Source of the DNA: Bathynomus jamesi | Lineage: Eukaryota > Arthropoda > Malacostraca > Isopoda > Cirolanidae | Assembly: GCA_023014485.1 (NCBI GenBank) | Contig: JAJOZX010005784.1 | Span: 173,501 to 237,500, forward strand | DNA: 64,000 nt | Direction: 5' to 3' | Notes under the pieces: generated by a model | What the model saw: only the letters and a program-made list of their open reading frames with translations | What the model was told of the DNA's origin: nothing | Databases searched by the model: none | Part shown: positions 34,529 to 46,886 of the stretch, piece by piece | Layout: every line of letters starts with the position of its first letter | Position numbering within the stretch: the first letter of the stretch is position 1 | Made by a program: the position numbers and the translations under genes

Positions 34529-35561
34529 ATGGAAAAGCCATCTGTGCACCACGAGACGACCCAGGCAATGCGGGGAGCAGTGGTGACATTGCATGAATAT
34601 GGTGTGCCAATAAGAGAAATATCAAGACGACTAGACGTTCATCGAAGCCATGTGGAACGGTGGATTCATCGGTATGAAGCAGAAAACTCAATCGCTACTT
34701 TGTCGAGGTCTGGTCCTCCGCGTTCAACATCTCAAGAGGAAGATGCTGCGATTGTTAATCATGCCAGAGAGCATCCGTTTGTTCCAGTGACGCATATTTA
34801 CAGAGACCTGAACCTTCGTTGTAGCGCAAATACAGTGAACAACAGACTTCATGAGGCAGGGTATTTTTCTCGCCGTCCAGCTATAAAACCTGCATTGACG
34901 ATTGAGCATAAAGAGGCGCGGATGGGATTTGCCTTGTAATACTTGCCGCAGGAGGAAGAATTCTGGAGAAAAGTTGTGTACTGTGACGAAAAAACATTTT
35001 CAACATATAGTCATGGTTCCCTGCATTGTTGGAAGCAGCGCGGAAAACGCTATGAAGAAGGAAATGTTTTCCCGAGCAAACGTAGTGGTCACCAATCTCG
35101 GTGTGTGGGGCTGGATGTCTGGCTATGGTGTCGGAGAATTGACTCAAGTAGATGGACGCTTTACTGGACAGCAATATTGCCAGATACTGGAAGAGGTGCT
35201 GCTACCCAGTGTTCGTGCGTATCTGGTTCCAGCACCGGAACCATTTTACTTAATGGAAGGTAACAGTCCCATTCATAGGAGTAACGTTGTGAGAGCGTGG
35301 TGCGAAGATCACCCAGAGATTATTAATCTAATTCTGCCACCACGTTCTCCTGATTTGAATCCGATTGAAAACCTTTGGGCAATAATGGTTAACGAATGGG
35401 AGCAACGCAATGAAAGAACATTTGAAACACTTTTAGCTCACACGAGGAATAGTTGGGAGAGCTTACGCCGAACACCAAACATTCCCTACAATCTGGCCTC
35501 TTCCATGCCGCAACGATTGCAAGAAATTATTGATGCTGGAGGAAGCTATACGAAATACTGA
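34529..35561 (+). pseudogene. Tc1-like transposase, stop plus frameshift
   Basis: The 344-residue span matches the usual Tc1 length. The N-terminal paired-like HTH contains PIREISRRLDVHRSHVERW. The catalytic part has VVYCDEKTF (first Asp), FYLMEGNSPIHRS and SPDLNPIENLW (final Glu). In Tc1 enzymes the middle motif is usually Q-D-N. Here the Asp is replaced by Gly (EGN), so the DDE triad is incomplete. A TAA at 34937-34939 interrupts the first frame, and a frame change occurs near 35080-35088. It is a dead copy between the 73-bp TIRs. Confidence 0.85.
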
Positions 35562-36505
35562 TGTTAAAGCCATGACGTAAATGTGTATCGAATATATATT
35601 TATGTTAATATAGAATTTTATTATATTTTTATGTTTGACATCTATAAAAGTATATATTGTGACCATGAAAGAACTTTACTTATCCTTAGTTAGAATCTTT
35701 TCTTGCAATGTCTACGCTCGTGGAGATGATAATACTGTATATGCATTGTTGAAACAAACTATGAAAAGGTAATAGTTTCAGGAAAAAAAATAAAAACTGG
35801 CAACATCGAGGTCATCACATGTTTATGGGAATTATCATATGATATGCTACCAATAAACTCTTATATACTACTATATACAGTATACTGTATTACATAATAA
35901 TTACGATGAACAAATCAAATGCAAATTTCTCTGATTCACGGCCCACCAGTCTTGCTTTAGAGTTTAGACTAATGACTTTCATAAAATGGAATAGGTTTAA
36001 CATAGTTCGCTTAATAGGTTACCACTTAAAACAATGGATAAACTATCTATTATTGAGACGACCGTGACTTCCTCGAAATGCGAGCGTGTGAGAGGTTCAC
36101 TGAGGAATTTGGTCATTAGATTCTTCACGTAGGATATGTATCACAAACAACAATATTGACAACAATTCCCAACAATTACTTAATATCAATAATTGCATTT
36201 GAGCAAATAATTTAGACCTGCGTCAAAATAACTTAGGCATCTTGCCATGATTTGGGATATTTGCCGAATTAGTCGTTCTCTATAGTCTACAGTATATATT
36301 GAGACGGTATAATGTAATGCCCAGCTAATATTATGATGACTAGGATTGCTCCATAACCATCCCAACATCCCGAAACTTGCTCATTCTGCTTCTTAATCAT
36401 TCGTATTTTAAATACTAAAATGTAGCAGAAGTGACATAATAATGGACGTCATTGATTGGGCTAGAGCAGTTATGTGCACGAATCCGAACACACCTCCGCT
36501 GCCAT
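35562..36505. other. Tc1 element interior, right side
   Basis: AT-rich, without a supported reading frame or repeat. It joins the transposase to the right TIR. Confidence 0.4.
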
Positions 36506-36578
36506 AAGGACCGCCCATTTTATACCTAACAGACTAGCTTGGGACGAGACAGAGGCGTGAGACTTCTTGTAAGCACTG
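36506..36578 (-). repeat. Right TIR of the Tc1-type element
   Basis: Inverted partner of 16465-16537, 72 of 73 bases identical, followed by TA at 36579-36580. Confidence 0.92.
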
Positions 36579-36580
36579 TA

Positions 36581-36790
36581 CAACAAAACACCGCCGCCAA
36601 CCTATGTAACCTATCATTAGTAAAAAGTTTAAAACCGATATATCAAGTGCTCTCAACAAGTCCCGAGTTATGCTATTTAACCACGTTTCGGTTATAGCAA
36701 CTATATCGTAGTTCCCGGAATAAATTATCGCCTTAAATTCGTTCAATTTATTTTTAATACTACGCGCATTACAATAAAAGACGTTTAAAT
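36581..36790 (-). pseudogene. CR1-B ORF2, 5' part (endonuclease N-terminus)
   Basis: On the minus strand it reads KLNEFKAIIYSGNYDIVAIT followed by ETWLN, the start of a CR1 endonuclease with the catalytic Glu. It ends GGGVLLY at the TA where the Tc1 element entered. The remainder continues at 16464. A frame change is present between ETWLNS and GGGV. Confidence 0.8.
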
Positions 36791-36959
36791 TATTTTTTTA
36801 CCACTGATCGGCGTTTTAAGCTATTTTTCATGTCGGGCCGGCGTTTCCCGGATCCACAACGTTTAAAGAGGGCTTCGACCTATACAGCTTTCGAACGTTC
36901 TCATCGATTAACCTACCTAGCCTAGTATTCCCTATTTCATTGAAATACACTCCAATCTT

Positions 36960-37860
36960 TTATAAAAAGGCTAGGATCACTAAATTCTGACTAAGCTTTT
37001 CGAAGGGTACATTTTCATGAGCACATCTCTCTCCTAGTTTAGTGTTCAAAAATATTGTTTTTGACGTAAACCTAAGACCTAAACTGTGCCTAGGGGTAAT
37101 GAGAACTAAAGACCTGTCTGACCTTGCCTTCAGGGACCTAATTAACTCCCTGTATCTCTCCAAAAGGTCGGGTACTCTCGTATCGGGCCTATACGAGTCT
37201 TTGCCCCCTACTATCGTCACCAACATTGAGTGACGGGAGACAACATCAATCCTATCTACTTCGTCTCTAATTCTGTCAACCCTAGCCCCTGGTAGACAGA
37301 CGCTCTTCCTCTTGATTGGATTCCGTTCAACGACCTTATCCATATGACGCACTGAGTCGTCCCCAATTAAAATCGTTTCCCCCTCGTTCACATCCCTATC
37401 CAACTGGGCGAAAGGGTTCGAAACCTCGATAGGGGGAGGGATTCCTATCACCTAACGCACGTGCCCTTGCTCCACCATTAAGTACTCTAAATCCCTTCCC
37501 GTCTACTAATCTCGGGCCTACTTTAACCCCTTCCTCAACTCTATCGAACCTTCCCGATAAGCTACCTATACTAGAAACTAGGTTCCTAACTTCACCTTTC
37601 AACGTTAGTATAGGTTCGGCTTTCGTCAACTGTAAGCCTACCTCTGCCATCATCAAGCGTTGCAAGTCGTCCCGTCACCTCGCGTACACTACGTTTTAAA
37701 TCCACTATCTCTTCACTCAACTCGCAAGAGAGAGAAACCAATCTCTCGGTAATCGCCATAGGACCGCCGTTGTAATCTTTAAAATCAGTATATCACCGAT
37801 TAACCCCACACCTAGCACACGACGCTTTCTGCGACGGCATCGCGCAAGTTAAAGTAGTTA
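36960..37860 (-). pseudogene. CR1-B ORF1: Cys-rich start and decayed SGNH domain
   Basis: Read leftward, an ATG near 37845 gives MPSQKASCARCGVNR and then a stop. A coiled-coil stretch (ERLVSLSCELSEEIVDL) follows and then pieces in two frames. The piece 37451-36960 has ETILIGDDSVRHMDKV and VTIVGGKDSYR, equivalents of SGNH blocks I and III. Asn of GGND has become Lys. It is the same architecture as CR1-A ORF1 but broken by several frame changes. Confidence 0.72.
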
Positions 37861-37900
37861 ACGTTTATAACCGTCACAAGTTTAAATTAAATTAAGCCGG

Positions 37901-38095
37901 CACGCTTTGAAAACTTCTAAATCACTAAAAACCGCAAATATTCAGTTAACTATAACATTGTGAATATAAACGCAAGTATATAAAATTCAGAACTTGCTAA
38001 CAGTAAATATATTGGCAATATCCAAAAATAGAAACAATATCAGAGAGCCCAGGGAATGCGTCCTCCAGTAAGGAGTCTGGCTGACGAATGAGAGC
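37901..38095. other. CR1-B 5' end and junction back into element X
   Basis: The AT-rich junction is not resolved to a single base. I could not find a clear TSD for CR1-B. Confidence 0.4.
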
Positions 38096-38790
38096 ATGGA
38101 GGTAGAGACCGACCAAGAGGATGAAGACTTCGTGCGTGATATAGAGTTAATAGAAAATGAGCAGAACAGATATACCTATGAAGAGTTGGCAGTGACCGCA
38201 GATCGTTACAGAGTGAGTTGCAGGGCAGCAGCAACAGCAATTGTTAATGCTGCTTTAAAAAATATGGGAATCCTGGATCAGGGCAACATGATTGATAGAA
38301 AGAAGCTGGAGAGGGAAAGAGCACGAATAGGTAAAAAATTGAGTACCAGTGTTAAATCGGAGAATATTGGAATAGAATGCATTGGCTTTGATGGGAGAAG
38401 AGATGACACATTAGCTAGGGCAGGCAAGATCAAAGAAAAGCACTACATCATTGTTAAGGAGCCTGGAAATATCTATATAGATCATGTAACACCTGATCAT
38501 GGAAATGCTCGTTGTGTAGCAGAAGAACTGATTACTGTGATAGTGGACTCAGAAAGTTCACACTCGAAAAGCTTTACTCTGTGATGGCACTGCTGTGAAC
38601 ACTGGAAGAATTGGTGGAGTAATAAAGCTTGTTGAAATCAATCTGAATAGGTCTGTTCAGTGGCTGGTATGCCTCCTTCATATGAACGAACTACCATTCA
38701 GGCACGCCTACGAGGTAATAGATTGAAAAACAACAAGCCCAAGTACTTTCAAGGGTTCAATTGGAAATAAATTGAAAACTGATCTAACAA
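38096..38790 (+). pseudogene. Element X protein, middle part
   Basis: The open frame 38096-38584 contains TYEELAVTADRYRVSCRAAA, FDGRRDDTLAR and YIDHVTPDHGNARCVAEELI. A frame change just before 38580 continues as LCDGTAVNTGRIGGVIKL, then LVCLLHMNELPFRHAYE. The FDGRxD and CDGTxVNTG pair spaced by about 65 residues, with the later H-x-NEL motif, is a hallmark of the uncharacterised arthropod transposon family. The acidic residues could form part of an RNase H-like catalytic core, but this is inference. The sequence is cut near 38810 by the minus-strand LINE. Confidence 0.68.
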
Positions 38791-38811
38791 AACGAAGTGG
38801 TTGCTTTTTCT

Positions 38812-40930
38812 CCTATTAAAGGAAACATTCATGAAATTCCGTCTGTTGTTGGTTAGCCGATCAGCCCACCCTGATCGAGCAATCCGGCGGCACGCAGGTA
38901 ACTGATCGCCCTCTCCGGAGTGGACCAGAGGTTCAGTGATGATGTGTTGTGCTCTATATTGTGCTAGAGCGGTACAGTCTGTCATAATGTGTTCAATTGT
39001 TTGTGGTGTGTCCTGGCACAGGTGCAGGTGTCGTCTGTGGAGTTGTCTAGTATGTGTTTATATGTCTGTAAGTTGGGGTGATGTCCATATCGGAATCGTG
39101 CTAAGTTAACTCGATCCGATCTGCTCAGGCTGGTCTCTGACCTGTCAATAGGTGGCGGCTTTGCACCTAGGACCGCATTCGGACCGAGTCGTGTCAGTGC
39201 TTTGTGGGTTAGGTGTGTGTGTATGTGTTTTCTGTATCGTGTGATGTCTGTGCGGCGTAGTATGGAATGGAGTATTTGGTTATAATGTGTCTCTGGTGTT
39301 ACCTTAATGGTGCGAGGTGTTGGTGCATGATTGTACATGTAGTGGCAAGGGTGTTGTGGGTTGTCGCTGCTGCCATAAATTGTGTTCCCCTCATGTTTAA
39401 ATGTTCCCTAATTTTCAGTTTTTTTATTTCTGTGTGCAGGTGTTCTATTGGTGGTGTTTGAGTACATCCTGTAATGATACGAAGTGCGTTGTTTTGTATT
39501 GTCTGTAAGGTGTTTATGTGTGTGTTTGAGATAATGGGTGCCCAGCATGGGCTACCATAGTCCATAACAGCGAATATATTGTTCGTATATGAGTGATGAT
39601 GTTTTCTGCTGGTGTCCAAAATTTGTGCCTGTTAGTATCCTAAGCGTGTTAAGTCTTGACGTACATTTGTTTTTAATGTCCAGAATGTGGTTTGCAAGAG
39701 ATAATGATGTGTTGTATGTGACCCCAAGTAGTTTGGTCCTGTAAGTGTGTGGAATGTTGGTGGTGTTTAGTGTAAGCTGTGGAGTTATCTGGTGTTCTTT
39801 TGTATTGCTTGTTAGCAAAGTGATGGTTGATTTTATGGGCGTTACTTTGAGTCTATTGTGTGTGAGCCAGTCCTGTATACTGTTTGTTTATGTTTGTAGG
39901 TTATTTGTAGCGGTGTCGATGTTGTTGTGGGTGGATGTTAGAGTGATGTCATCTGCATATGATGATAAGGTAAGCTTGTTATCTATGGGTATTGGAATGT
40001 CATGCATGTACAAGTTCAACAGTGTTGGTGAGAGAACAGAGCCTTGAGGGACTCCGTTCGGAAAAAGCTTGTTTTTGGATGACTTGCCATTAAATGTGAT
40101 ATGTGAGTATCTTCCTGAAAGATAGTTGCTCAGCCATCTTTTAGTGTTATTGTGCATGTTTTTGTTGAGTATTTTGTTTATGAGAGGGAAGCGTGGGATA
40201 GCATAAAATGCTTTACTAATGTCTATTGTTGCTAATAGTGTACGTTGAGCTGGTCGTCTGGAGTTGATGCCATCCATGATGTGTTACGTGAGGTTAGTGA
40301 GTAATGTCGTGGTTGAGTGGTGAGGTCTGAATCCATGTTGAGTAGGCGATAGTGGTATGTGTAGGTTGGTGATTTGTAAGATTAGTCTTTGTTACTTTGG
40401 AAGGTGTGCATAATAAAGTAATGGGTCTATAGGAAGCTGGTTCTGTTGGATTTTTGTTTGGTTTGAGTAGTGTAATAATTTTATCTTGTTTCCATATGTT
40501 AGGAATAATAGTGTTGGTATGAATATGTGCTGATGTTTGTGAGAACTAGTATTCACTGTAGACCCAAGTGTTTAAGGTGTATGTTCAATATGTTGTAGCC
40601 TTCGAATTCTTAATGTTTTTGATGATCTTGGAGGTCTGGTCTGTATTGAACCGTGTAATGGTCGTGTCGAGGCTGTAGGTTTTGTTGTGTCTGGCTGTTT
40701 GTCTGGTTGTTGTCTCTTTGCGTAGTGATTAACTAGAATGTTAGCTTGTTGTGTATATGTTGGGATATTATTTTGGCTGCGACAGATAGCTACGTGTGAG
40801 GTGTGAATGCCGCTGTTAGAGTATAGCTACGTGTGAGGTGTGAATGCCGCTGTTAGAGTGGGTAATGTTGTTTATAGTCTAGTATATCCTGGATGTATCT
40901 GTGGAGTTGTTTAGTGTTACGAATTCCCTA
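38812..40930 (-). pseudogene. 2A-LINE reverse transcriptase and C-terminus
   Basis: The minus strand from about 40290 reads TLLATIDISKAFYAIPRFPL (YLDxxKAF-like block), then FPNGVPQGSVLSPTLLNLYM and SSYADDITL with the catalytic Asp pair. Later pieces are KLLGVTYN, YGSPCWAPIISN and LARFRYGHHPNL. A Cys-poor tail ends IARSGWADRL. Upstream DNA (40300-40930) carries a diverged linker with several stops. Multiple frame changes make it inactive. Confidence 0.8.
40786..40859 (+). repeat. 37-bp perfect tandem duplication
   Basis: Two exact adjacent copies of a unit starting atagctacgtgtgagg lie inside the 2A-LINE linker. It is a recent local duplication that shifts the LINE frame (37 is not a multiple of three). 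Confidence 0.9.
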
Positions 40931-40947
40931 AATGTTTGTTTGTTTTT

Positions 40948-41054
40948 TAGTCCAGTCAATTTGTGATTGGACCTGGAAGTAATTGTAACAAAAATGGTTT
41001 TAACTGTTTTCGCACCCTTACCTCAACATAAATGATATATTAAAAACTTACCAC
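40948..41054 (+). repeat. Left TIR of the XPG/PIN-like element
   Basis: The outer 15 bp match 48026-48040 exactly in inverse orientation. Inner matching blocks end in AAAAACTTACCAC. A 22-bp piece (40964-40985) is also exactly inverted at 41513-41534, making the 5' region a looser palindrome. Confidence 0.85.
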
Positions 41055-41085
41055 AAACGGGCCAGGCCAATTTTTGTAAATCCAA

Positions 41086-41450
41086 GATGGCCGCCGCTAC
41101 CATCGGTAACAATAAAGTGGCACCAAATTTTTACTATTCAATCAATTTCTTATTGTAATATATCATTTTGTAGGTTTTAATGGTCAACGAAACCATTAAA
41201 ATGGATTAGAATAGTGTCTGATGCTTAGTTTGTCAATTATGGCGGCCATCATGAATTTTCAAGATGGCCGACGTGTGAAAAACCTGCATTTACTTATAAC
41301 TTCGTTTCTGATATATGTAGGTTCACAATTTTTGTGTTTAAACATACATTTTCAGGGTCAGGGAATATAATTGTAGCGCTTAGGATATTGTCAGGTGGGC
41401 GGTAGGCCCACCATGGCGGCCATCTTGGATTTTCAGGATGGCCGCTATGC
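41086..41450 (+). repeat. Subterminal GGCGGCCAT/ATGGCCG repeats
   Basis: A palindromic motif, ATGGCGGCCATC with a short spacer and then AAGATGGCCG, occurs at about 41239-41270 and 41413-41444, with a half copy at about 41086. Subterminal repeats of this kind often bind the element's own recombinase. That role is inference. Confidence 0.6.
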
Positions 41451-41607
41451 GAAATCATATATGATCCGAGTTTCTTAATACGCCTGAATCCTAAACTTGG
41501 CGCTTAAAAATGCAATTACTTCCAGGTCCAATCAGTTTCTAAAACAAAATTAACACTGTAATTTTGCAATAAAATGAATTCATTCTATTATTTTGTTTCA
41601 GGTCAAA

Positions 41608-44600
41608 ATGGATTCTGAACGTTTCGAAACCTGTGCAATATGTAAAGAAGTCATAGATGACCGTGATTCTTATGTGACACTAACAGAAAAAGGTGCCTTG
41701 GGTGTTTGCAATGCTAGCAGAGAAAGAGACGATGACATCTTTGTCACAGTTGGAGACAAACTACACAGATCATGTAGAGATCCATATATTAATAAGAACA
41801 TTGCATCTTGCAATAAAAAGAAAGCATCCACATCTTCTGATGCCACTGCATTTAAACTTACAGTAGTTTAAGATCTGATCACGACTTCAATTACAAATTG
41901 GATTGTTTGTTCTGCAAAAATCGCATCACCGAAAGAGATAAACGGGACAATAAAGCTTTTCAAGTGATGTGCAAGAATCGTGAGTTTGATATCAGTATTC
42001 TAAAAGTTTGCGAACAGCGCAAGGATGGCTGGGCAGTTGATGTAAAAGGGCGTATAGCTTTTGTAAATGATTTACATTCAGAAGATGCGGTGTATCATCA
42101 AGCATGTAGTACTAACTTTCGTATTGGAAAAGGTATTCCAAAACTGTACGATAGTAACACACAAACGAGTCAAAGTCTAAAAAGGGGTCGGCCTTATGAT
42201 GAATCTCAAGAGTCTGCCTTTGCTTTTGTGGCGAATTATTTGCGAGAAAATGATGATGAACAAACTACAATCAATGATCTTTTGTCAAAAATGCAGGATC
42301 ATCTGAAAGATTCAAGTCATGCATATACTTCCAAATGGCTGAAAAGTCGTTTGATGGAGCATTTTAAAGATGAAATTGTTGTCACGGAGATTAATGGGAA
42401 ACATAATGTTGTCACATTCAGATCAAAATCCAAGAATATTCTCTCTGATTTCTATAAAAGCAAGAAATCAGATGACGTAGAAACTGAAAAAAATCGCATT
42501 ATTGAAACTGCAGCAAAGCTGCTAAAAAGTGAAATTAAAGAATGCGATAGTTCTTCAACAATGTATCCATCCATCCAAGACATAGAATCTCGTGCCCGTT
42601 GCAAAGAATTTCTTCCCAAATCTTTACGATTACTGCTTGAAAAGATGTTTGTTGCCAAAAGTAGTAACCTACGAATTGCCTCTATTGGGCAGGCAATAAT
42701 GGAAGCAGTCATACCAAAAGCAATAAATGCCCCACTTCAGATTGGCTTGGGAGTGCAAATGCAGAGACAATTTGGATCAAGGTTTTTGATTGACTCTTTA
42801 CACAGTCACGGATTTTGCTCTTCCTACTCAGAGGTTCAGAAGTTTGAAAGAAGTGCGGCGTATCATCAGGGGACAGAAATTGAAGGAATTGACAATGAAT
42901 CTTTCATACAACATGTTGGTGACAATGTTGATCGCAATATTAGAACAATCGATGGTCTAAATACATTCCACGGTATGGGTATAATTGTTACAGTTACTAC
43001 CAAGGTAGCTTCCACGAAATTAGTGCCAAGAATAGATGTCACATCAAAGGAGATCGTGGACATTTGCAGCATCGAAACTCACATATTTCGCTCGCGCAGA
43101 AAATCTTCTTGCGCCTAAACATATAAAGATTTGCATCAATTTCAATTTCATGCCGATGATCCAACAAGTTGCTTCAACATTTTATGGAATTGTGCCTGGA
43201 TGCTGAAACCTCAACGACCATTGTGGAATGGCTTTATGCAAATGGTGCATAAAGGAGAGCACCCTGGACAGGCTTCCGTTATATTCATGCCGATGATCGA
43301 TATGCAATCCAGCGACGAATCGTGCATTTTTCAACCATGCATTTTGTGTCTGAGCAAGCAAAGCGCTACAACATGTCACCGGTACTAACATTTGATCAGC
43401 CACTGTACTGGAAGGGAACTGAAATCCAAGAAAGTGTGGATGATGCAAACCCTTTGAAAGAAATAGTGTTGCGACTTGGTGGGCTCCACACTGCCATGAG
43501 TTTCCTTGGATCTATTGGGCATCTCATGACTTCTTCCGGACTGCAGACAATGTTAGAAACTGTCTATGCTGAAAACAGTGCCCCACATGCTAAGTGGGAA
43601 AGCAAGATCTCGAGCCGTTCGTGGTCATCTACTAGTTGTAGGTGCCCTTCATGCAATAATGTCAGAAATATACGAGTGCCCTATTAAGTTAGACAATGAT
43701 GAAGAATACACTCAGTCAGAAGATGTTTTCAATTTTGCTGATAACTTCGATTTAATACAGATCTCAGATTTACTTGATAAATCAATCTCAGGAGAAATAA
43801 GTTCGGAAGATGTAGAAAAGGAGGAGGAGGTCTTCAAAAAGATGATTGAGAAACTGGAAAACTACAAACATAGCTTAGATTCCTTGAGAATTGCAAAACT
43901 GTGGTTCCAATACATAGAAATGGTCGAAATACTATGCACATTCATAAAAGCCGAAAGAACACTAAACTTCCTTCTTCATTTACTGGCAGAGTATAGCATG
44001 CTACCATTTTTCGCAGCGTCTGGACATTTTGCGTATGCTAAGTCAACACGCATCTATCTTCAAAAAATGTTAAATCTAAAAGAGACACATCCAAATGTTT
44101 ACGCAAAGTTTAGAGAAAGGCTATCATGTTGTTCGCAGAAGTAATAGATTTTGGGCTGAACTCTCAACAGATCTGGTTATAGAACAAGTTCTTATGAGTA
44201 GTTTGAAAACAACAGGTGGACTAACTCACGGACGAGGAATGACTGAGGTACAAAGATCAGTTTGGCTACTGTCGACACCAGCCTGTGCAGAAATAAACCG
44301 TGTGATGCAGGAAGTTACAGATGTAACGTATGAAGGTAGTGAGCAGCATAAAGAAACAAGACAGGCACGACTTGAAAGAGATTTCAAAGATTCATTGAAA
44401 ATCTTGGCGTACGCTGTGGCAAGAACCGAAAGGAACTCATGAGCATCGACACAGGAGAAATTGCTATTTCAACTGTCAATGTAGACAATGCCAAGGTTAT
44501 TGGAAAACCAGTTGCAGATTATACGTTGAAGAAGAAAGACGTGGCCATAACAATGAAAGCAAGATCAACTATTAAGATAGATGAAGTTATTCCCGTGGTC

Positions 44601-45843
44601 TTCAACTGCGCCTGATGAATCAGATGCTTCACTTCCTAAAGATATTTCATATGTCCTCGATGGAGGATCCTTACTCCACAGAGTACAATGGACAAAAGGA
44701 AGAACATACGAGATTTGCAAAACTTGTGTAGAATACGTCCTCAAGCATTACGGAGAGGGAACAGTCGTTGTATTTGATGGGTATGACGGGAAGCCTTGTA
44801 CCAAAGATACAACCCACATTCGCAGAACCAAAGGCAAGCAGGGCATACCTGTACGTTTAACAGGAGAAATGAAGCTAAATATGAAGAAAGACGAGTTTCT
44901 TACTAACCTCGACAACAAGCAGAGATTTCTAGTAATGTTGGCGACTAAAATGAACGAAGAAAACATGAAAGCAATCCAATCATCTGGTGATGCAGACCTT
45001 TTGATTGTACAGACAACAATTGAATCTGCCAGAAGTAAACCAACAGTTGTTATTGCAGAAGATACCGATCTACTCATTCTCCTGCTCCATCATGCTGATG
45101 TAGATGGTCACAGAATATTTTTCACATCAGAGCAAAAAACTCGATCGAAAGCGAAAACCAAACTGTGGGACATCAAGTACGCTAAATTGAAATTAGGATT
45201 GAAGATTTGCGAAGCAATCTTGCTTATTCACGCCTTACTTGGGTGTGATACAACGTCCAGATTGTTCTCCATTGGTAAAGCTGTGGCCCTGCAAAAGTTT
45301 AAGAAAGACGAAAGTTTTCAACAACTCAACATCAACAAGAGAAGAAGTTATTACTGCTGGAGAAAAGTTGTTGCTTATTGTTTATGGCGGAAAAAAAGAA
45401 AGCTCGCTTGATAAGCTTCGTGTCACAAGATTCTATCGCAAATTTGCTGCAAGTATGAAAGTTGTGTCTCCCGAGAACTTGCCTCCAACATCCGCAGCTG
45501 CATCATTCCATTCATTGCTTGTTTACCTCCAAGTGCAAGTTTGGAGAGGATTGGAAGATCTTGATCCAGAAGAATGGAGTTGGACTGTGAAAAGAGGAAA
45601 ACTACTACCAGTTTATACCTCGAAAGCTCCAGCACCAGAAAGCTTACTAAAACTTTTCAGATGTAACTGCAAGGTAGAGTGTCAGAACGCGAGATGTAGT
45701 GTACGTGTTTCAAGAATGGACTGAAATGATCAGCCTTGTGTGGCGAATGCCAAGGCGTTTCTTGTCTGAACTGTCAGCACCCTTTGGACATAGAGAATGC
45801 AGAGAACAGTGAAGAAAATAATACAGACCCAGATTTTTACTAA
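41608..45843 (+). pseudogene. Zinc-finger plus XPG/FEN1/PIN-like nuclease protein, decayed
   Basis: The coding start ATG 41608 follows an acceptor-like TTTGTTTCAG. Two N-terminal Cys/His modules are visible: CAICKEVIDD ... HRSC (about 41630-41780) and CLFCKNRIT ... HQAC (about 41907-42107). A long alpha-helical middle has RPLWNGFMQMVHKGEHPG, LTFDQPLYWKG and LGSIGHLMTSSGL. The C-terminal domain (about 44650-45290) has acidic motifs in XPG/PIN order: VLDGGSLLHR, VVVFDGYDGKP, SSGDADLLIV, IAEDTDLLILL and LLGCDTTS. A Cys-rich tail ends CGECQGVSCLNCQ ... DPDFY then stop. Frames change near 41860, 43100, 43340, 43590, 44110, 44440, 44600 and 45350, so this copy is dead. The family is common but uncharacterised in animal genomes. 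No DDE core is apparent to me. Confidence 0.7.
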
Positions 45844-46431
45844 CTCACCATCACGCATAGGCTATATCAAAATGCCTATCCCTGTGAAATCGTTGTGTGT
45901 TGATTTGAGTTGACATAGCATGCTATTTTTTCTATAAACTAAATTTCAGATCAATATCTCAGTTTATCCAAGAGTTATGTCCAAAAAATGAAATCAAAAC
46001 AAGTGAACGTCGTTAATATGAAAATATATATTATCTTCGAAACTATGAAGGATAGACTAGTGGTGTTGGGGTTCATTTGAAAGACCTAATCAAAGCCTCT
46101 ACGATTATGATGTCCAATGGTCAATTTTATTTGAGTACTTGAGCAATGGTTAATAACGCCTACAATCGCGGTCGATACGCAGCGCGATGTTCCGTTTTTC
46201 GTCTTTTAGCATGAGATGGGAGCGCCCCCTATGGACTGAGTAATTTTTTATCAACTAAAAATATTTTCTAACCATCTAGGAAGGATTACTGAAAATTTGA
46301 AGAAAAAATATTAATGCTAAAGGTTAGCTGTGGACGAAAAATACAAGATGGTGTCATTTTGACCTCCCAACCTCGGGGTGTGAGGGATTAATGCAAATTC
46401 CATTTTTCTGAAAAATTGCCTCACCCAATGG
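45844..46431. other. 3' region of the XPG/PIN-like element
   Basis: Non-coding sequence between the gene and the foldback element. It ends in the left copy of cacccaatgg. Confidence 0.5.
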
Positions 46432-46440
46432 GTTCTAGGA

Positions 46441-46640
46441 CAGTTCATACCAGGACAGCTCATACCCAGACAACTCATACCCAGACAACTCATACCTAGG
46501 ACAACTCATACCTAGGACAACTCATACCTAGGACAACTCATACCTAGGACAACTCATACCTAGGACAACTCATACCTAGGACAACTCATACCTAGGACAA
46601 CTCATACCTAGGACAACTCATACCTAGGACAACTCATACA
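46441..46640 (+). repeat. Left foldback arm, 16-bp array
   Basis: Nine exact or near-exact units of cctaggacaactcata run to 46638, preceded by about four diverged units that contain cccagacaactcata. Confidence 0.92.
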
Positions 46641-46668
46641 TAGGACCAGAAAAAAAAATGAAAAATTA

Positions 46669-46814
46669 ATGAAAACATTTATTTTGTAAAATTAAAAATT
46701 AAATTTAAACATTTAGAATTCATGCAAGTTATTAATGAAAACATTTTGAAATGAAAACATTTATTTTGTAAAATTAAAAATTAAATTTAAACATTTAAAA
46801 TTCATGCAAGTTAT
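46669..46814 (+). repeat. 64-bp direct repeat in foldback interior
   Basis: Copies at 46669-46732 and 46751-46814 differ by one base (tagaattc versus taaaattc). A TA microsatellite (about 46817-46883) follows. Confidence 0.88.
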
Positions 46815-46819
46815 ATACA

Positions 46820-46883
<64 letters not shown>

Positions 46884-46886
<3 letters not shown>

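Noticed and set aside
46441..46640. CRISPR-like array of 16-bp units
   Set aside because: There are no unique spacers, and the reverse-complement array at 47826-47932 shows these are foldback arms.
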